Translations under genes and position numbers: made by a program
Notes under the pieces: generated by a model
What the model was told of the DNA's origin: nothing
The model's input: the letters and a program-made list of their open reading frames with translations, nothing else
Database searches by the model: none
NCBI GenBank assembly: GCA_030149115.1
Contig: JASBSE010000140.1
Location: 1 to 49,086, forward strand
Origin: Winogradskyella sp.
GTDB lineage: Bacteria; Bacteroidota; Bacteroidia; Flavobacteriales; Flavobacteriaceae
DNA length: 49,086 nt
Reading direction: 5' to 3'
Shown: piece by piece, positions 1 to 8,288 of the stretch
Layout of the letters: every line of letters starts with the position of its first letter
Position numbering within the stretch: the stretch's first letter is position 1

Positions 1-177
1 CCAGATATTGAAGTCATTCAACATCCTAAAGAGACTTCAAAAGGAAACGACCCACAATTAGAACGTGCTGTACAGGAAGCGATGAAGCTTCTAAACGGTA
101 ATGAGTTTGAACTAAAACCAGAACCAAAAGCTCCAGTGCGTTGGAAACGTCCTAAAGGGTACAAATCCGATAATTAA
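1..177 (+). CDS. C-terminal end of an S41/tricorn-like protease (partial)
   Basis: Open from the window edge for 58 codons and ending in TAA at 175-177. The visible piece begins PDIEVIQHP and continues with GNDPQLERAVQEAMKLL, then a basic, proline-rich tail. In the S41 tricorn-type peptidases of Bacteroidota, the end of the catalytic domain typically reads PDIEV, a short linker, then a DPQLE-AV helix. The match is to that short signature only; the catalytic Ser/Lys or Ser/His region is outside the window. If correct, the whole protein would be a large exported peptidase with N-terminal beta-propeller repeats. A terminator-like hairpin follows at 229-259. Confidence 0.65.
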   Translation, partial: PDIEVIQHPKETSKGNDPQLERAVQEAMKLLNGNEFELKPEPKAPVRWKRPKGYKSDN

Positions 178-228
178 GACGTCATCAATAACGCAATAGC
201 TATTGATAACAAATACAAATTACCTAAC

Positions 229-259
229 TTCCACCACCAGTCTTAATTTGGTGGTGGAA
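229..259 (+). terminator. Hairpin after the protease gene
   Basis: Arms TTCCACCACCA (229-239) and TGGTGGTGGAA (249-259) pair over 11 bases with a 9-base loop. There is no clear U-tract, so it may act as a weak terminator or an RNA-stabilising end. It lies between the stop at 177 and the next start at 290. Confidence 0.4.
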
Positions 260-289
260 TTGCTTGTAATACTATAAAACACACTAATA

Positions 290-1021
290 ATGCCTAAAGC
301 TTCAAAAACAAAACGCATCTTTAAGATTATAGGAGGAATCATCATCTTCTTTACACTGCCTACGCTACTCTTCTTTGGGTTTATGTACCTCAAGTACGAC
401 GAAGATTTACCAACAGGCAAATTGGGTACTGAAGCTGACCAATTAGCAGCGACCATGCTAAATGCCTTAAATGAAGAAGCCTATCTTAATACCGATTATA
501 TTGAGTGGACTTTTAAAAGCAGACACCATTACAAATGGTATAAAACGGATAATACCTGCGAAGTATCTTGGGATGCTATGACCGTAATTCTGGATTTAGA
601 TAACATTAATAACTCAAAAGTATTTGCTGGCGAACAAGAATATAATGGCAGTGAAAAACAGGATTATATCAACAAAGCTGAAAAATACTTCAATAACGAC
701 TCGTTCTGGTTGGTAGCTCCATACAAAGTTTTTGATAAAGGCACAGAACGCAGATTAGTAACAACCGAAAATGGTGAAAAGGCCTTATTGGTCACCTACA
801 CCAAAGGAGGTAGTACCCCTGGCGATTCGTATCTCTGGCATCTGGATAAAAACGGACTGCCTAAAAGCTTTCAAATGTGGGTAGACATTCTACCTATAGA
901 TGGTTTAGAAGCATCATGGGACCAATGGACAACCACCCAAAGTGGAGCCAAATTACCGACCTCGCATAAATTCATGGTGTTTAACCTTGATATGGGAGAA
1001 GTAATAGGACTTAATTTATAA
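290..1021 (+). CDS. Hypothetical membrane-anchored protein
   Basis: A 243-residue protein with a basic N-terminus (KASKTKR) and one strongly hydrophobic segment at about residues 10-34. The rest is a mixed polar domain that would face the periplasm. The soluble part has many Trp and Tyr residues in short strand-like blocks (YIEWTFKSRHHYKWY, SFWLVAPYKVFD, YLWHLDKNGLPKSFQMW). This resembles the beta-sheet layout of LolA/outer-membrane-lipoprotein-sorting-like folds, but I do not recognise the family with confidence. There is no lipobox and no T9SS tail. It stands alone between a hairpin and a convergent gene. No Bacteroidota-type promoter was found just upstream, so it could be read from the upstream gene. 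Confidence 0.7.
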   Translation: MPKASKTKRIFKIIGGIIIFFTLPTLLFFGFMYLKYDEDLPTGKLGTEADQLAATMLNALNEEAYLNTDYIEWTFKSRHHYKWYKTDNTCEVSWDAMTVILDLDNINNSKVFAGEQEYNGSEKQDYINKAEKYFNNDSFWLVAPYKVFDKGTERRLVTTENGEKALLVTYTKGGSTPGDSYLWHLDKNGLPKSFQMWVDILPIDGLEASWDQWTTTQSGAKLPTSHKFMVFNLDMGEVIGLNL

Positions 1022-1043
1022 CTAACACCCAACACCCACTAAA

Positions 1044-1090
1044 TACTGCTTACTGAACACTGCCTACTGCCTACTGAACACTGCCCACTA
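1044..1090. repeat. Degenerate ACTGCCTACTGAAC tandem repeat
   Basis: The 67 bases between the convergent genes hold imperfect copies of a 14-base unit (ACTGCTTACTGAAC, ACTGCCTACTGCCTACTGAAC, ACTGCCCACT). The last copy runs into the stop codon of the 1088-1612 gene. No hairpin is seen. Confidence 0.5.
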
Positions 1091-1612
1091 CTTAGAACGC
1101 TGCCCTACAAACTGCTGGCTTTTCAACTTAAATAGTACGTTAAAACTGGTTAAACTACCATAGCTTCTGGTAATGTATTGCTGTAAGTCTATCTTTTCCT
1201 GTTCATCAAGGTTGCTAGAGTTTATCTTCTGCTCCATCACACGTAAACGGTCGCGTACCATAGTGATTTTATGAAAGAAGGTGTCTATAGGTAGTTCCTT
1301 ACCTTGTAAGTTAGTGTCACCTGGCTCTAGGATTAACTTTCCACCCTTCCACTTATCGGCAATAGAAATAACTTCAGAAACATCAGACCATTTCTTAAGG
1401 ATGCTTTTAAGACTTTGCTCTACCTCATAAAAACTTACCGTATCTACATCGTCTTCAGCAGCATCAATCACTTCAAAGTCCTCATCGAGTTCTATGGTTT
1501 CTAAACCCTTATCTATAAACGTCACCCAATAGTGCTTTGAGGTCACATTGGTAACGACTCCTTTTCCGTGTGCTGTATGATTGATGCGCGATCCTATTCC
1601 TAATAATTTCAT
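1088..1612 (-). CDS. Conserved hypothetical with N-terminal SH3/Tudor-like domain
   Basis: A 174-residue cytoplasmic protein with no signal peptide. The first ~50 residues (GSRINHTAHGKGVVTNV, then YWVTFIDKG and an acidic stretch) match the small barrel found at the C-terminus of UvrD/PcrA-type helicases, where 'V-H-FG-G-V' motifs precede a basic or acidic strand. Residues about 60-170 are predicted helical, with an RDRLRVMEQKI block and a 'DLQQYITRSYGSLTSFNVLF' helix. No catalytic residues are evident. By analogy the barrel could bind a partner protein such as RNA polymerase, but no function can be given. Upstream lies a 120-base nested inverted repeat; downstream is convergent with the 290-1021 gene. 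Confidence 0.7.
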   Translation of the reverse strand: MKLLGIGSRINHTAHGKGVVTNVTSKHYWVTFIDKGLETIELDEDFEVIDAAEDDVDTVSFYEVEQSLKSILKKWSDVSEVISIADKWKGGKLILEPGDTNLQGKELPIDTFFHKITMVRDRLRVMEQKINSSNLDEQEKIDLQQYITRSYGSLTSFNVLFKLKSQQFVGQRSK

Positions 1613-1653
1613 TGTTGATTATAGTTTAATCTGTTATTCATTTTTATAAAATT

Positions 1654-1773
1654 CGTCAATTCGAGTGGGTTTTACGATTGAAAATGAGTAAAATCTGTAT
1701 CGAGAATAGAATTTTTTACTTTAAACTGGTTCTCGATACGATTTTTCGTGCCTCAAAATCACTCGAACTGACG
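1654..1773. repeat. Nested inverted repeat (dispersed flavobacterial type)
   Basis: Outer arms CGTCAATTCGAGTG (1654-1667) and CACTCGAACTGACG (1760-1773) pair with one mismatch. Inner arms GTATCGAGAA (1697-1706) and TTCTCGATAC (1730-1739) pair perfectly. The element takes up the middle of the 348-base gap 1613-1960; the rest of the gap holds only the promoter-like site at 1877-1907. From memory, sequence of this kind (GTCAGTTCGAGTG ... TATCGAGAA) recurs between genes in related genomes, but that could not be checked here. Confidence 0.7.
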
Positions 1774-1876
1774 CTTGATTATGAACTTATTTATTTTATT
1801 TTTCGGATAACAAGTATACTAAATCTCTGTTAGATTTCTGCCTTATAAACAGGAATCTTATGCGATGGTACCCTAT

Positions 1877-1907
1877 TTTGATTTTAGTTCAAAATCTGTT
1901 ACTTTTA
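1877..1907 (+). promoter_or_regulatory. Bacteroidota-type promoter for the EEP gene
   Basis: TTTG at 1877-1880, a 19-base spacer, then TACTTTTA at 1900-1907, one base from the TAnnTTTG consensus. It would give a leader of about 45 bases before the ATG at 1961. Confidence 0.4.
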
Positions 1908-1960
1908 GACTTCCTCTATCACCGATCTAATTAATAGTCGTATCCCTAAAAATATATGAT

Positions 1961-2947
1961 ATGGACTACCACATGACCTTCTGGAATTTAGAAAACCTCT
2001 TTGACATTGAACACTCACCAAGGCGTACCGAGAAACTGCAACGTGCTATTGGTAGCGACATAAAAGGCTGGGGACCTACACAACTTAATAATAAATTAGA
2101 CCAACTGAACCACATTATTATTCAGTTGAATAATGGTAAAGGCCCTGATATCCTTGGGGTTTGTGAGGTAGAAAATGCCCATGTACTCAACTTATTAATT
2201 CAGAAAATGGGTGTGTTAAACCGCAACTATGCTTTGGTACATGATGACTCGGATGACAGACGTGGCATTGATGTGGCCTTTATCTACGATGCAGATTTAT
2301 TTAGTGTTGAAGAGGAAAATGGCGAGCCTAAGGTTTATGATCACTTTGTGTTGCGCCGTACAGCCACGAGAGATATTCTACAGGTTAACTTCTTAACCAA
2401 GCATAGCCAAGAACAACAACGTCTGGTACTCATTGCTAACCACTGGCCGTCGCGTAGTGGTGGGCAGTACGAGTCTGAAGGCTACCGACAAATTGCTGGA
2501 GAAACACTGAGCTATTTCCATCAACGGATTAGAGAGGTGCATGGTGATGATACGCCTGTATTGGCAATGGGTGACTTTAACGATGAGCCTTTTAATGAGT
2601 CACTAACCCGATTTGCGCTGGCCTTACGTAGTAGAGCGCGTGTGGTACGTGGACGTATTCCCTACTTTTTAAACCTTATGTGGCCCTTAATGGACTACGG
2701 AACGGCCAGTTTTTACTTTGGAAACCAACCGAATATGATTGATCAGTTTTTGGCTAATGAGAACATGCTAAAGAGCAACAGTGCTATTAAAATAGTGCCT
2801 GATTCAGTATGTATTGAGCGTTTTCCTGAAATGGTAAAGCCTGGTGCCTATGGTGTGCCTAGGCATTTTGGCGGTATGGGTAAAACCATTGTAAGCGATG
2901 GTTATAGTGACCACTACCCTATTTCGGTGAAGCTGAGGGAATCTTAA
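1961..2947 (+). CDS. Endonuclease/exonuclease/phosphatase family protein
   Basis: A 328-residue protein carrying the EEP (DNase I/exonuclease III-like) fold signatures in order: FWNLENLFD near the start (Asn of the active site), GVCEVEN (metal-binding Glu), RRGIDVAFIYD, IANHWPSRSGG (catalytic His), MGDFNDEPFN (Asp and Asn) and SDHYPISV at the end (Asp-His pair). All expected metal and catalytic residues are present, so it should be an active Mg-dependent phosphodiesterase. The substrate (DNA, phosphoinositide or other phosphodiester) cannot be read from sequence. No signal peptide or sorting tail is seen, so it is probably cytoplasmic, unlike the second EEP protein at 38176-39450. It is a single gene with its own promoter. 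Confidence 0.9.
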   Translation: MDYHMTFWNLENLFDIEHSPRRTEKLQRAIGSDIKGWGPTQLNNKLDQLNHIIIQLNNGKGPDILGVCEVENAHVLNLLIQKMGVLNRNYALVHDDSDDRRGIDVAFIYDADLFSVEEENGEPKVYDHFVLRRTATRDILQVNFLTKHSQEQQRLVLIANHWPSRSGGQYESEGYRQIAGETLSYFHQRIREVHGDDTPVLAMGDFNDEPFNESLTRFALALRSRARVVRGRIPYFLNLMWPLMDYGTASFYFGNQPNMIDQFLANENMLKSNSAIKIVPDSVCIERFPEMVKPGAYGVPRHFGGMGKTIVSDGYSDHYPISVKLRES

Positions 2948-3101
2948 TCTGAAAAACCATAACTATCTCATTTTTATCATTTTAACAACAAGCAGTCGGG
3001 TGCCATCAAGAATATCTCGATAAGGCTTCAGTTTTAGATAGCTTTTTTAAAGTATTCTCCATATTTCTTCATTTTTATTGTAAATTATTCATTACAAGGC
3101 A

Positions 3102-3132
3102 TTTGTATTTAAAAAATATTTTTATAGGTTTG
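3102..3132 (+). promoter_or_regulatory. Bacteroidota-type promoter
   Basis: TTTG at 3102-3105, a 19-base spacer and TAGGTTTG at 3125-3132, a full match to the TAnnTTTG -7 box. It is the main feature of the 356-base gap 2948-3303. It would start RNA near 3139 and leave a leader of about 165 bases before the ATG at 3304. Confidence 0.65.
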
Positions 3133-3252
3133 GTTTTCAGTTGTTTAGCAACATGATCAGTTGCGATACATAAATTACCGGTGTTTATAACAGCTGCCCT
3201 ATCCCCTTTTATACCTTACTAAGAGCCTAAACTATAGGCTAAGTTTAACCAG

Positions 3253-3287
3253 ATGTACTGCATTTCATTATGCCATGTGCAGTATAT
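3253..3287 (+). other. Leader hairpin before the 3304 gene
   Basis: ATGTACTGCA (3253-3262) pairs with TGCAGTATAT (3278-3287) with one G-T wobble and a 15-base loop, ending 16 bases before the start codon. It could affect translation initiation. It is not terminator-like because no U-tract follows. Confidence 0.35.
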
Positions 3288-3303
3288 CCCAAATCTTATA
3301 ACA

Positions 3304-4104
3304 ATGGCTATAAACACAAGTTTTATCAAATTAGAAGGAACTCTGGATGGGTTAACCTTCTACAACAAAGACGGAGAGAATGTAGTAAAAAAGAAAACGC
3401 AAATCAGCAAAAATCGAATTACTAATGCTCCAGAGTACCAACGTACAAGAGAAAACAACCAAGAATTTGGAGGTTCTGCAAAATGTGGCAAGGCGTTTAG
3501 AGAAAGCTTCGCAGGTATAGCACGTCTGGTAAGTGATACCTATCTAAGTGCTAGGATTACGGCAAAATTAAGAAGCATCATTCCAAATGGTGATGGCTTA
3601 AGAGGTGAACGTAATATTGAGCTTGTAGATAACTTAGAACCCTTCATTGGTTTTAACTTCAACCTATCAAAACCTTTCGATTCGCAGTTTAACGCTCCCG
3701 CAGTTGGGCCAGATATTGCAGATACTAAAGATAGTGTACAATGGGACCTACCAGACTTTAATACAGATACCTTTGTACGTGCACCAGAAGGAGCTACACA
3801 TTTTAAACTGGCATTAGCAACTGGGTATGTAAGCAACTACGAGTGGGACACCTCTTTAAAAGCTTACCAACCTGTAGAAGAAAAACCAAATGCACTAGGT
3901 GTCGTAGAATATAGCGATGCCATTGAACTTGGTGGAATGGTAGGCAGTGCTACCAGTTTTAATATTGATTTATCTGGTTATGCACCTGTACCTGTGACTA
4001 CTGCTCTACTTGCAGCTACAGCTATTGTGTTTTATCAAAAGGTGAATGACGAATTGTATGTCTTAGCACAAGGTCATAGCATGAAAATCGCTGCCGCTAA
4101 ATAA
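3304..4104 (+). CDS. Conserved Bacteroidota hypothetical protein
   Basis: The open frame begins at 3253, but the ATG at 3304 is preferred: the extra 17 residues would come from the leader hairpin, and the protein then starts MAINTSFIKLEGTLDGLTF. It has 266 residues. The N-terminal block (GLTFYNKDGENVV, KTQISKNRI, EYQRTRENNQEFGG, KCGKAFRESF) is a pattern I associate with an uncharacterised family common in this phylum. Residues about 150-266 look beta-rich. There is no signal peptide, transmembrane segment or catalytic motif. It is a single-gene unit with a strong promoter, a ~165-base leader and a downstream terminator, which suggests it is well expressed. Function unknown. Confidence 0.75.
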   Translation: MAINTSFIKLEGTLDGLTFYNKDGENVVKKKTQISKNRITNAPEYQRTRENNQEFGGSAKCGKAFRESFAGIARLVSDTYLSARITAKLRSIIPNGDGLRGERNIELVDNLEPFIGFNFNLSKPFDSQFNAPAVGPDIADTKDSVQWDLPDFNTDTFVRAPEGATHFKLALATGYVSNYEWDTSLKAYQPVEEKPNALGVVEYSDAIELGGMVGSATSFNIDLSGYAPVPVTTALLAATAIVFYQKVNDELYVLAQGHSMKIAAAK

Positions 4105-4126
4105 ACAGTGCTACTCTATTTTTTAC

Positions 4127-4166
4127 AAGCCCTTCTTGGTAGTATACTGAGAGGGGCTTTTCTTTT
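4127..4166 (+). terminator. Rho-independent terminator
   Basis: AAGCCCTTCT (4127-4136) pairs with AGAGGGGCTT (4150-4159) with one wobble, followed by TTCTTTT. It ends the 3304-4104 unit. Confidence 0.75.
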
Positions 4167-4186
4167 AGCTGTATTCCTCTAAAAAT

Positions 4187-4639
4187 CTAATAGTCCAACT
4201 GCCTGCCTTCCTTTTCAGCTTTCTTATCCATACCAGAGCCTACAGCCATACCTATGACCATACCAAGTGGTATGCCTGTACCCAAAAAAGCCCTATTACC
4301 CATGCTAGTACCAAAAGCGACACCCATTGGGACACCAAAGAGCGACATGCCCAGTACCATCCATATCTTTTGATAGTAGCCCTTAGGGACTAACTTATGG
4401 TGTTTTTCAAGGTATTTAAGGATGGTGTTGTATGTAGAGAAAACAGTTCTGTACAACTTAGGGTCTGTAGTGGCCTTAGTATTAAGCTCCCTTAGTTGAT
4501 TATTAATGTAGTCTACCGTAGCATCTGGCAACGTATGTTGTTGCAGTTCTGTTAGTAGCTGTTGTAAAGTGCTTAGCTTGTCTTTTAACTTAGGACTAGG
4601 GTTTTGCTGTGCTTGATGCTTAATATCTATAAATGGCAT
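4187..4639 (-). CDS. Hypothetical membrane protein with glycine-zipper hairpin
   Basis: A 150-residue protein. The first ~95 residues are charged and helical (KLKDKLSTLQQLLTELQQ, a likely coiled coil). Residues about 97-137 form two hydrophobic, glycine-rich stretches (MVLGMSLFGVPMGVAFGTSMG and TGIPLGMVIGMAVGSGM) with small residues every fourth position, the spacing of glycine-zipper membrane segments. A short charged tail (DKKAEKEGRQ) ends it. No enzymatic motif is seen. It is convergent with the 3304-4104 gene and stands alone. A pore-like or membrane-packing role would be inference only. Confidence 0.7.
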   Translation of the reverse strand: MPFIDIKHQAQQNPSPKLKDKLSTLQQLLTELQQHTLPDATVDYINNQLRELNTKATTDPKLYRTVFSTYNTILKYLEKHHKLVPKGYYQKIWMVLGMSLFGVPMGVAFGTSMGNRAFLGTGIPLGMVIGMAVGSGMDKKAEKEGRQLDY

Positions 4640-4721
4640 AAGTGTTTACTTCTGTTATACCTATAGGTATCTTAACCAAGCATTATGTTACACCTATTAA
4701 CACAGTAATGTGGTCATAGGG

Positions 4722-4868
4722 TTATATAAACATGAAGGCATCGTCTTCTTTTACCGTTTTGGTAGCATCCTTAGCTTTTGGCGATAGGTCTCCTATTGGT
4801 CTTGTGGTGTTTATGCTTTTTTGCCGGGACTTTAGCAGTCGTAATCGTAGTTTTTGTAATGAGTTCAT
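4722..4868 (-). CDS. Possible small basic/acidic protein (48 aa)
   Basis: A 48-codon frame starts with ATG at 4866-4868 and stops at 4722-4724. It begins MNSLQKLRLRLLKSRQKS (basic, amphipathic) and ends with DLSPKAKDATKTVKEDD, a composition unlike random AT-rich DNA. Upstream on the same strand is GTTTTGCG followed by TATATTTA, near a Bacteroidota -7 box. The longer open frame on the opposite strand over the same DNA (4732-4935) has an unnatural Ser/Phe/Cys-rich composition. There is no family match, so this stays a candidate. Confidence 0.4.
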   Translation of the reverse strand: MNSLQKLRLRLLKSRQKSINTTRPIGDLSPKAKDATKTVKEDDAFMFI

Positions 4869-4980
4869 AGCACTTGTTTTTATCCTTACTAAATATACGA
4901 CGCAAAACCGACATTTAGACGTCTTAAATGGTTAGTTTTTAAAGATTTAGTGTTTTGTTAACATTAGAAAGAAATTAACC

Positions 4981-5092
4981 GTCATTGCGAGTGGTCATTG
5001 CGAGGCGCAAAGCGACGTGGCAAACCCGAAGCAATCTCTTAATCAAAACCACACAAACTCTCATGGCGAGTGAGGAAAGAGCGACGCAATCC
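4981..5092. repeat. GTCATTGCGAG-type dispersed repeat
   Basis: GTCATTGCGAG occurs at 4981-4991 and 4994-5004, with a degenerate copy CTCATGGCGAG at 5060-5070. Between and after them are the usual companions: GGCGCAAAGCGACGTGGCAA and GCGACGCAATC. A related copy lies at 20016-20048. The repeat is much more GC-rich than its surroundings and fills most of the gap between 4869 and 5225. Nothing else was seen in that gap. Confidence 0.75.
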
Positions 5093-5225
5093 CTCTATTA
5101 TTTCCTCTCTATTACTAAAACTGCTTCATTCCTCGCAGTGATAAATAAATTTGGTAAGAAAACGATTACGCCATATGCTGTTAAGCTTTAACATTTGGCA
5201 TGGTTTTGTTGTGCGAGATTCTTTG

Positions 5226-8200
5226 TTAATTGCCTAAATTAGACATCCGCTTCATTGTATCAAAAAAGGCGCGATAAAATGCATCATCTTTAGCATAAAG
5301 TTTATACAATTCTAATTCTTGTTTACGCTGTTTACGCATAACTTCATCTAAAATTCTCTTAAACGCTAAATCACTATTTTGCTGGTCACTATTATTAACA
5401 ACCTTTGCCTCAAAATCAGGGTGTGCTTGTACAGACTTTGTTAAACTAATAAACTTAACACGTTGGTCTTCTGGTGTTGCTTCCCAACCTTGAAACCAAC
5501 GTTCATTAAACGATTGTATTATTAGGTCTAAAGGGTCTTTATCTTCATCGTTGCCATGTGCGCCTCTTGGGTTTGGATTCTGTGGATCAACTTCGGTTTC
5601 TGAAGCATCTAATTCTATACTTGTATTTAGTTTTACACGTTCTAAACCATAGGTGGATAAATCAATAGATTCTAATAGTTCATCCAAACCATCAATATCA
5701 GGGTTTTTAATAGGTAGTTTAGGAATTAAAAATTTTAAAAACCAAAATAGTTGCTCCCACTTTAATATTTCAAAAGGTAAGATGGATGCCATTTGACCAT
5801 AAATCTTCACGAATTGTTTAGCTTTAATTTTAAAATCAGCTTTATCATCATCCTCCAATTCTAGTTCGTGAATAAAACGCTCTGAAGCCCTTTCAATAAT
5901 AGGGCTTAACACTTGCGCATCTTCCTTATTAAAAAACTTTTCATTAAAATCTTCTACTTCACTCCACTCATACACGCCAACAGCATCCAATACACTTTTT
6001 AATTCATGTAATACATTAACATCTGTAGTTTCTGTTAATGATGTAGCCGTATAAAATGGATCAAATGAAGCTTTGATATCTTCTGTGCTATTAAAAAAGT
6101 CTAACACAAATACATCTTCTGTACGTTTATTATACTTTGGTGCTGCACGATTTAATCGTGAAAGCGCTTGCACAGCCAATACGCCTTGTAACTTTTTATC
6201 CACATACATGGCACATAGCTTAGGTTGGTCAAAACCTGTAAGATACTTGTTTGCCACTACTAAAATGCGATAATCATCGTCTTCAAATTTATGTCGCGTA
6301 TCTTTTTCTGCAAAGCCATTCATTTCAGCTTCTGTATATTCTATACCATCTACTTTTTTAGTTCCTGAAAAAGCTATGGCTATTTTAAACGGGTTGCCTT
6401 TATCTTCTATAATACGCCATAAGGCTTTGTAATACTTAATAGCAGACACAATACTTTGTGTAACTACCATTGCTTTTGCTTTTCCCTTTAAGCGCTTTTT
6501 GTTAATGATATTAGGAATAAAGTGGTCAATGATTATTTCTGCTTTGGTATTTATGGTTTGTTGGTCTTGCTCTACATAAGCACGTAATTTTTTCTGTGCT
6601 TTTGTAGAATCGAACAACGGATTACCTTCTATAGATTTAGAAATCTCGTAGTAGCTTTTCAACGTAGTATAATTAGCTAAAACATCTAAAATAAAACCTT
6701 CCTCAATAGCTTGTTTCATTGAATATAGATGAAACGGTTCACGTCCTTTTCCATCTTCCTTTACTGTTCCAAACTTTTCTAAAGTAATTGGTTTTGGTGT
6801 TGCTGTAAATGCTAAATAACTGGCATTACCACGCATTTTTCTAGATTGCATGGCTTTAATGATCTTGTCTTGAGCATCATCGTCTTCACTCTCTTCTAGT
6901 TGTTGTCCCATAGCTCGATTCATGTTATCATGTGCCGAACCACTTTGGCTAGAGTGTGCTTCATCAATGACTACAGCAAATCGTTTATCACTTAAATCGG
7001 CAATACCATCAATGATAAAAGGGAACTTCTGAATAGTAGTAATGATAATCTTTTTGCCTTGTTCTAAACTATCTCTTAATTCTTTTGAAGAATACGCTGG
7101 TGCTATAATATTCTTTACCTCAGAGAAATTAGCAATATTGTCACGGATTTGTTTGTCTAACAACCTACGGTCGGTAACCACAATTACCGAATCAAACAAG
7201 GGTTGTTCTATACTTTTTGCACCAGCTACATTTGCATTTACAGGATAGGTTTCTATAAGTTGATAGGCTACCCAAGTAATAGAATTAGATTTTCCAGAAC
7301 CTGCGGAATGTTGTATTAAATAGGTTTGCCCAACACCTTTTTCGCTAGCATCCGCAATTATCTTGCGTACCACATCCATTTGATGGTAGCGCGGAAAGAA
7401 CAAAGTTTTGGTGTTTAATGAATCTTTTTTCTTCCCATCCAAACGTACAAAATGCTGAATAATATTAGCTAAACTCTCTCGTGCAAACACCTCATCCCAT
7501 AAATATTGTGTACGGTGTCCTATAGCTCCTATTGGTAACTCTGGATTACCTTTACCATGTTTGTTACCTTTATTAAATGGTAAAAAGAATGTTGCCTTTC
7601 CATCTAATTTTGTGGTCATATAGGCTTCATTAGTATCTACAGCTAAGTGTACAATACAACGTGCAAACTGTAATAAAGGCTGCTTGTTATCGCGCTGGGT
7701 TTTGTATTGGTGTTGCCCATGAACCCTTGCATTTTGATTTGTCCAAGGGTTTTTAAGCTCCATAGTTACCAGTGGCAAGCCGTTAACAAACAACACCACA
7801 TCTATTTCTTCCCTTGGATTGTCTGTACTATATCGTAACTGTCTAGTCACGCTAAACTTATTACTCTCAAAATTGTCTTTTACCTGTTGGCTACTACTTG
7901 CTAGCGGCGACTCGTAAAACAAGGTAAAATGCGCATCATCTACTTCCAAACCTTTTTTAAGCAGATGCAGCACACCGTATTTTTTTATCATACGGTCAAA
8001 ACGATTCAGGATTTTAAGTTTCCAATCGGTCTGCTTTTGAAGTTTTTCTAACTCCTCTTTTTGGGTGCTTTGTAAAAAGTCCCAAAAGAATTGCTCATCT
8101 ATGGCAAACTGTGCATTAAAATAATTAGGTTGCCCAATGTAATAGCCTTTACCTGTTTGGTATATTTCGGCATCTTCGTTAACTGCACCTATACCAAGAC

Positions 8201-8288
8201 CTTGTTGTTTCAGGTCTTCTAAACAAGTACCGGTTAAGTGTTTTTCTATGGCTGCTTCTAAAGCTTGCTCGTTGGTTTTAGACTGCAT
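5226..8288 (-). CDS. hsdR: Type I restriction enzyme R subunit
   Basis: A 1020-residue restriction and translocation subunit. The N-terminal nuclease domain carries the PD-(D/E)XK core as D163 (EIDVVLFVNG) and E177-x-K179 (TMELK). The superfamily 2 motor follows: Walker A HSAGSGKS at about 327-334, DEAH at 442-445, a TATP motif near 500 and a helicase C-terminal half with a SRLNRAAP-like block near 715. Residues about 850-1000 are helical and should contact HsdM. With HsdM and HsdS it should cleave DNA lacking the host methylation pattern after ATP-driven translocation. All motor and nuclease motifs look intact. Its start overlaps the end of the GHKL-DUF3883 gene by 11 bases, so the two are translationally linked. 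Confidence 0.95.
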   Translation of the reverse strand: MQSKTNEQALEAAIEKHLTGTCLEDLKQQGLGIGAVNEDAEIYQTGKGYYIGQPNYFNAQFAIDEQFFWDFLQSTQKEELEKLQKQTDWKLKILNRFDRMIKKYGVLHLLKKGLEVDDAHFTLFYESPLASSSQQVKDNFESNKFSVTRQLRYSTDNPREEIDVVLFVNGLPLVTMELKNPWTNQNARVHGQHQYKTQRDNKQPLLQFARCIVHLAVDTNEAYMTTKLDGKATFFLPFNKGNKHGKGNPELPIGAIGHRTQYLWDEVFARESLANIIQHFVRLDGKKKDSLNTKTLFFPRYHQMDVVRKIIADASEKGVGQTYLIQHSAGSGKSNSITWVAYQLIETYPVNANVAGAKSIEQPLFDSVIVVTDRRLLDKQIRDNIANFSEVKNIIAPAYSSKELRDSLEQGKKIIITTIQKFPFIIDGIADLSDKRFAVVIDEAHSSQSGSAHDNMNRAMGQQLEESEDDDAQDKIIKAMQSRKMRGNASYLAFTATPKPITLEKFGTVKEDGKGREPFHLYSMKQAIEEGFILDVLANYTTLKSYYEISKSIEGNPLFDSTKAQKKLRAYVEQDQQTINTKAEIIIDHFIPNIINKKRLKGKAKAMVVTQSIVSAIKYYKALWRIIEDKGNPFKIAIAFSGTKKVDGIEYTEAEMNGFAEKDTRHKFEDDDYRILVVANKYLTGFDQPKLCAMYVDKKLQGVLAVQALSRLNRAAPKYNKRTEDVFVLDFFNSTEDIKASFDPFYTATSLTETTDVNVLHELKSVLDAVGVYEWSEVEDFNEKFFNKEDAQVLSPIIERASERFIHELELEDDDKADFKIKAKQFVKIYGQMASILPFEILKWEQLFWFLKFLIPKLPIKNPDIDGLDELLESIDLSTYGLERVKLNTSIELDASETEVDPQNPNPRGAHGNDEDKDPLDLIIQSFNERWFQGWEATPEDQRVKFISLTKSVQAHPDFEAKVVNNSDQQNSDLAFKRILDEVMRKQRKQELELYKLYAKDDAFYRAFFDTMKRMSNLGN

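Noticed and set aside
800..1100. The ACTGCCTACTGAAC repeat as a CRISPR array
   Set aside because: The units are contiguous and degenerate, with no spacers and no cas genes. No CRISPR-like array was seen elsewhere either.
3253..3303. Longer start for the 3304 gene
   Set aside because: The added residues (Cys/His-rich) come from the leader hairpin and do not resemble a signal peptide; the shorter start fits the family pattern.
4732..5191. Two plus-strand frames (4732-4935 and 4985-5191) as genes
   Set aside because: The first overlaps a better minus-strand frame and has an unnatural composition; the second is translated from the GTCATTGCGAG repeat.
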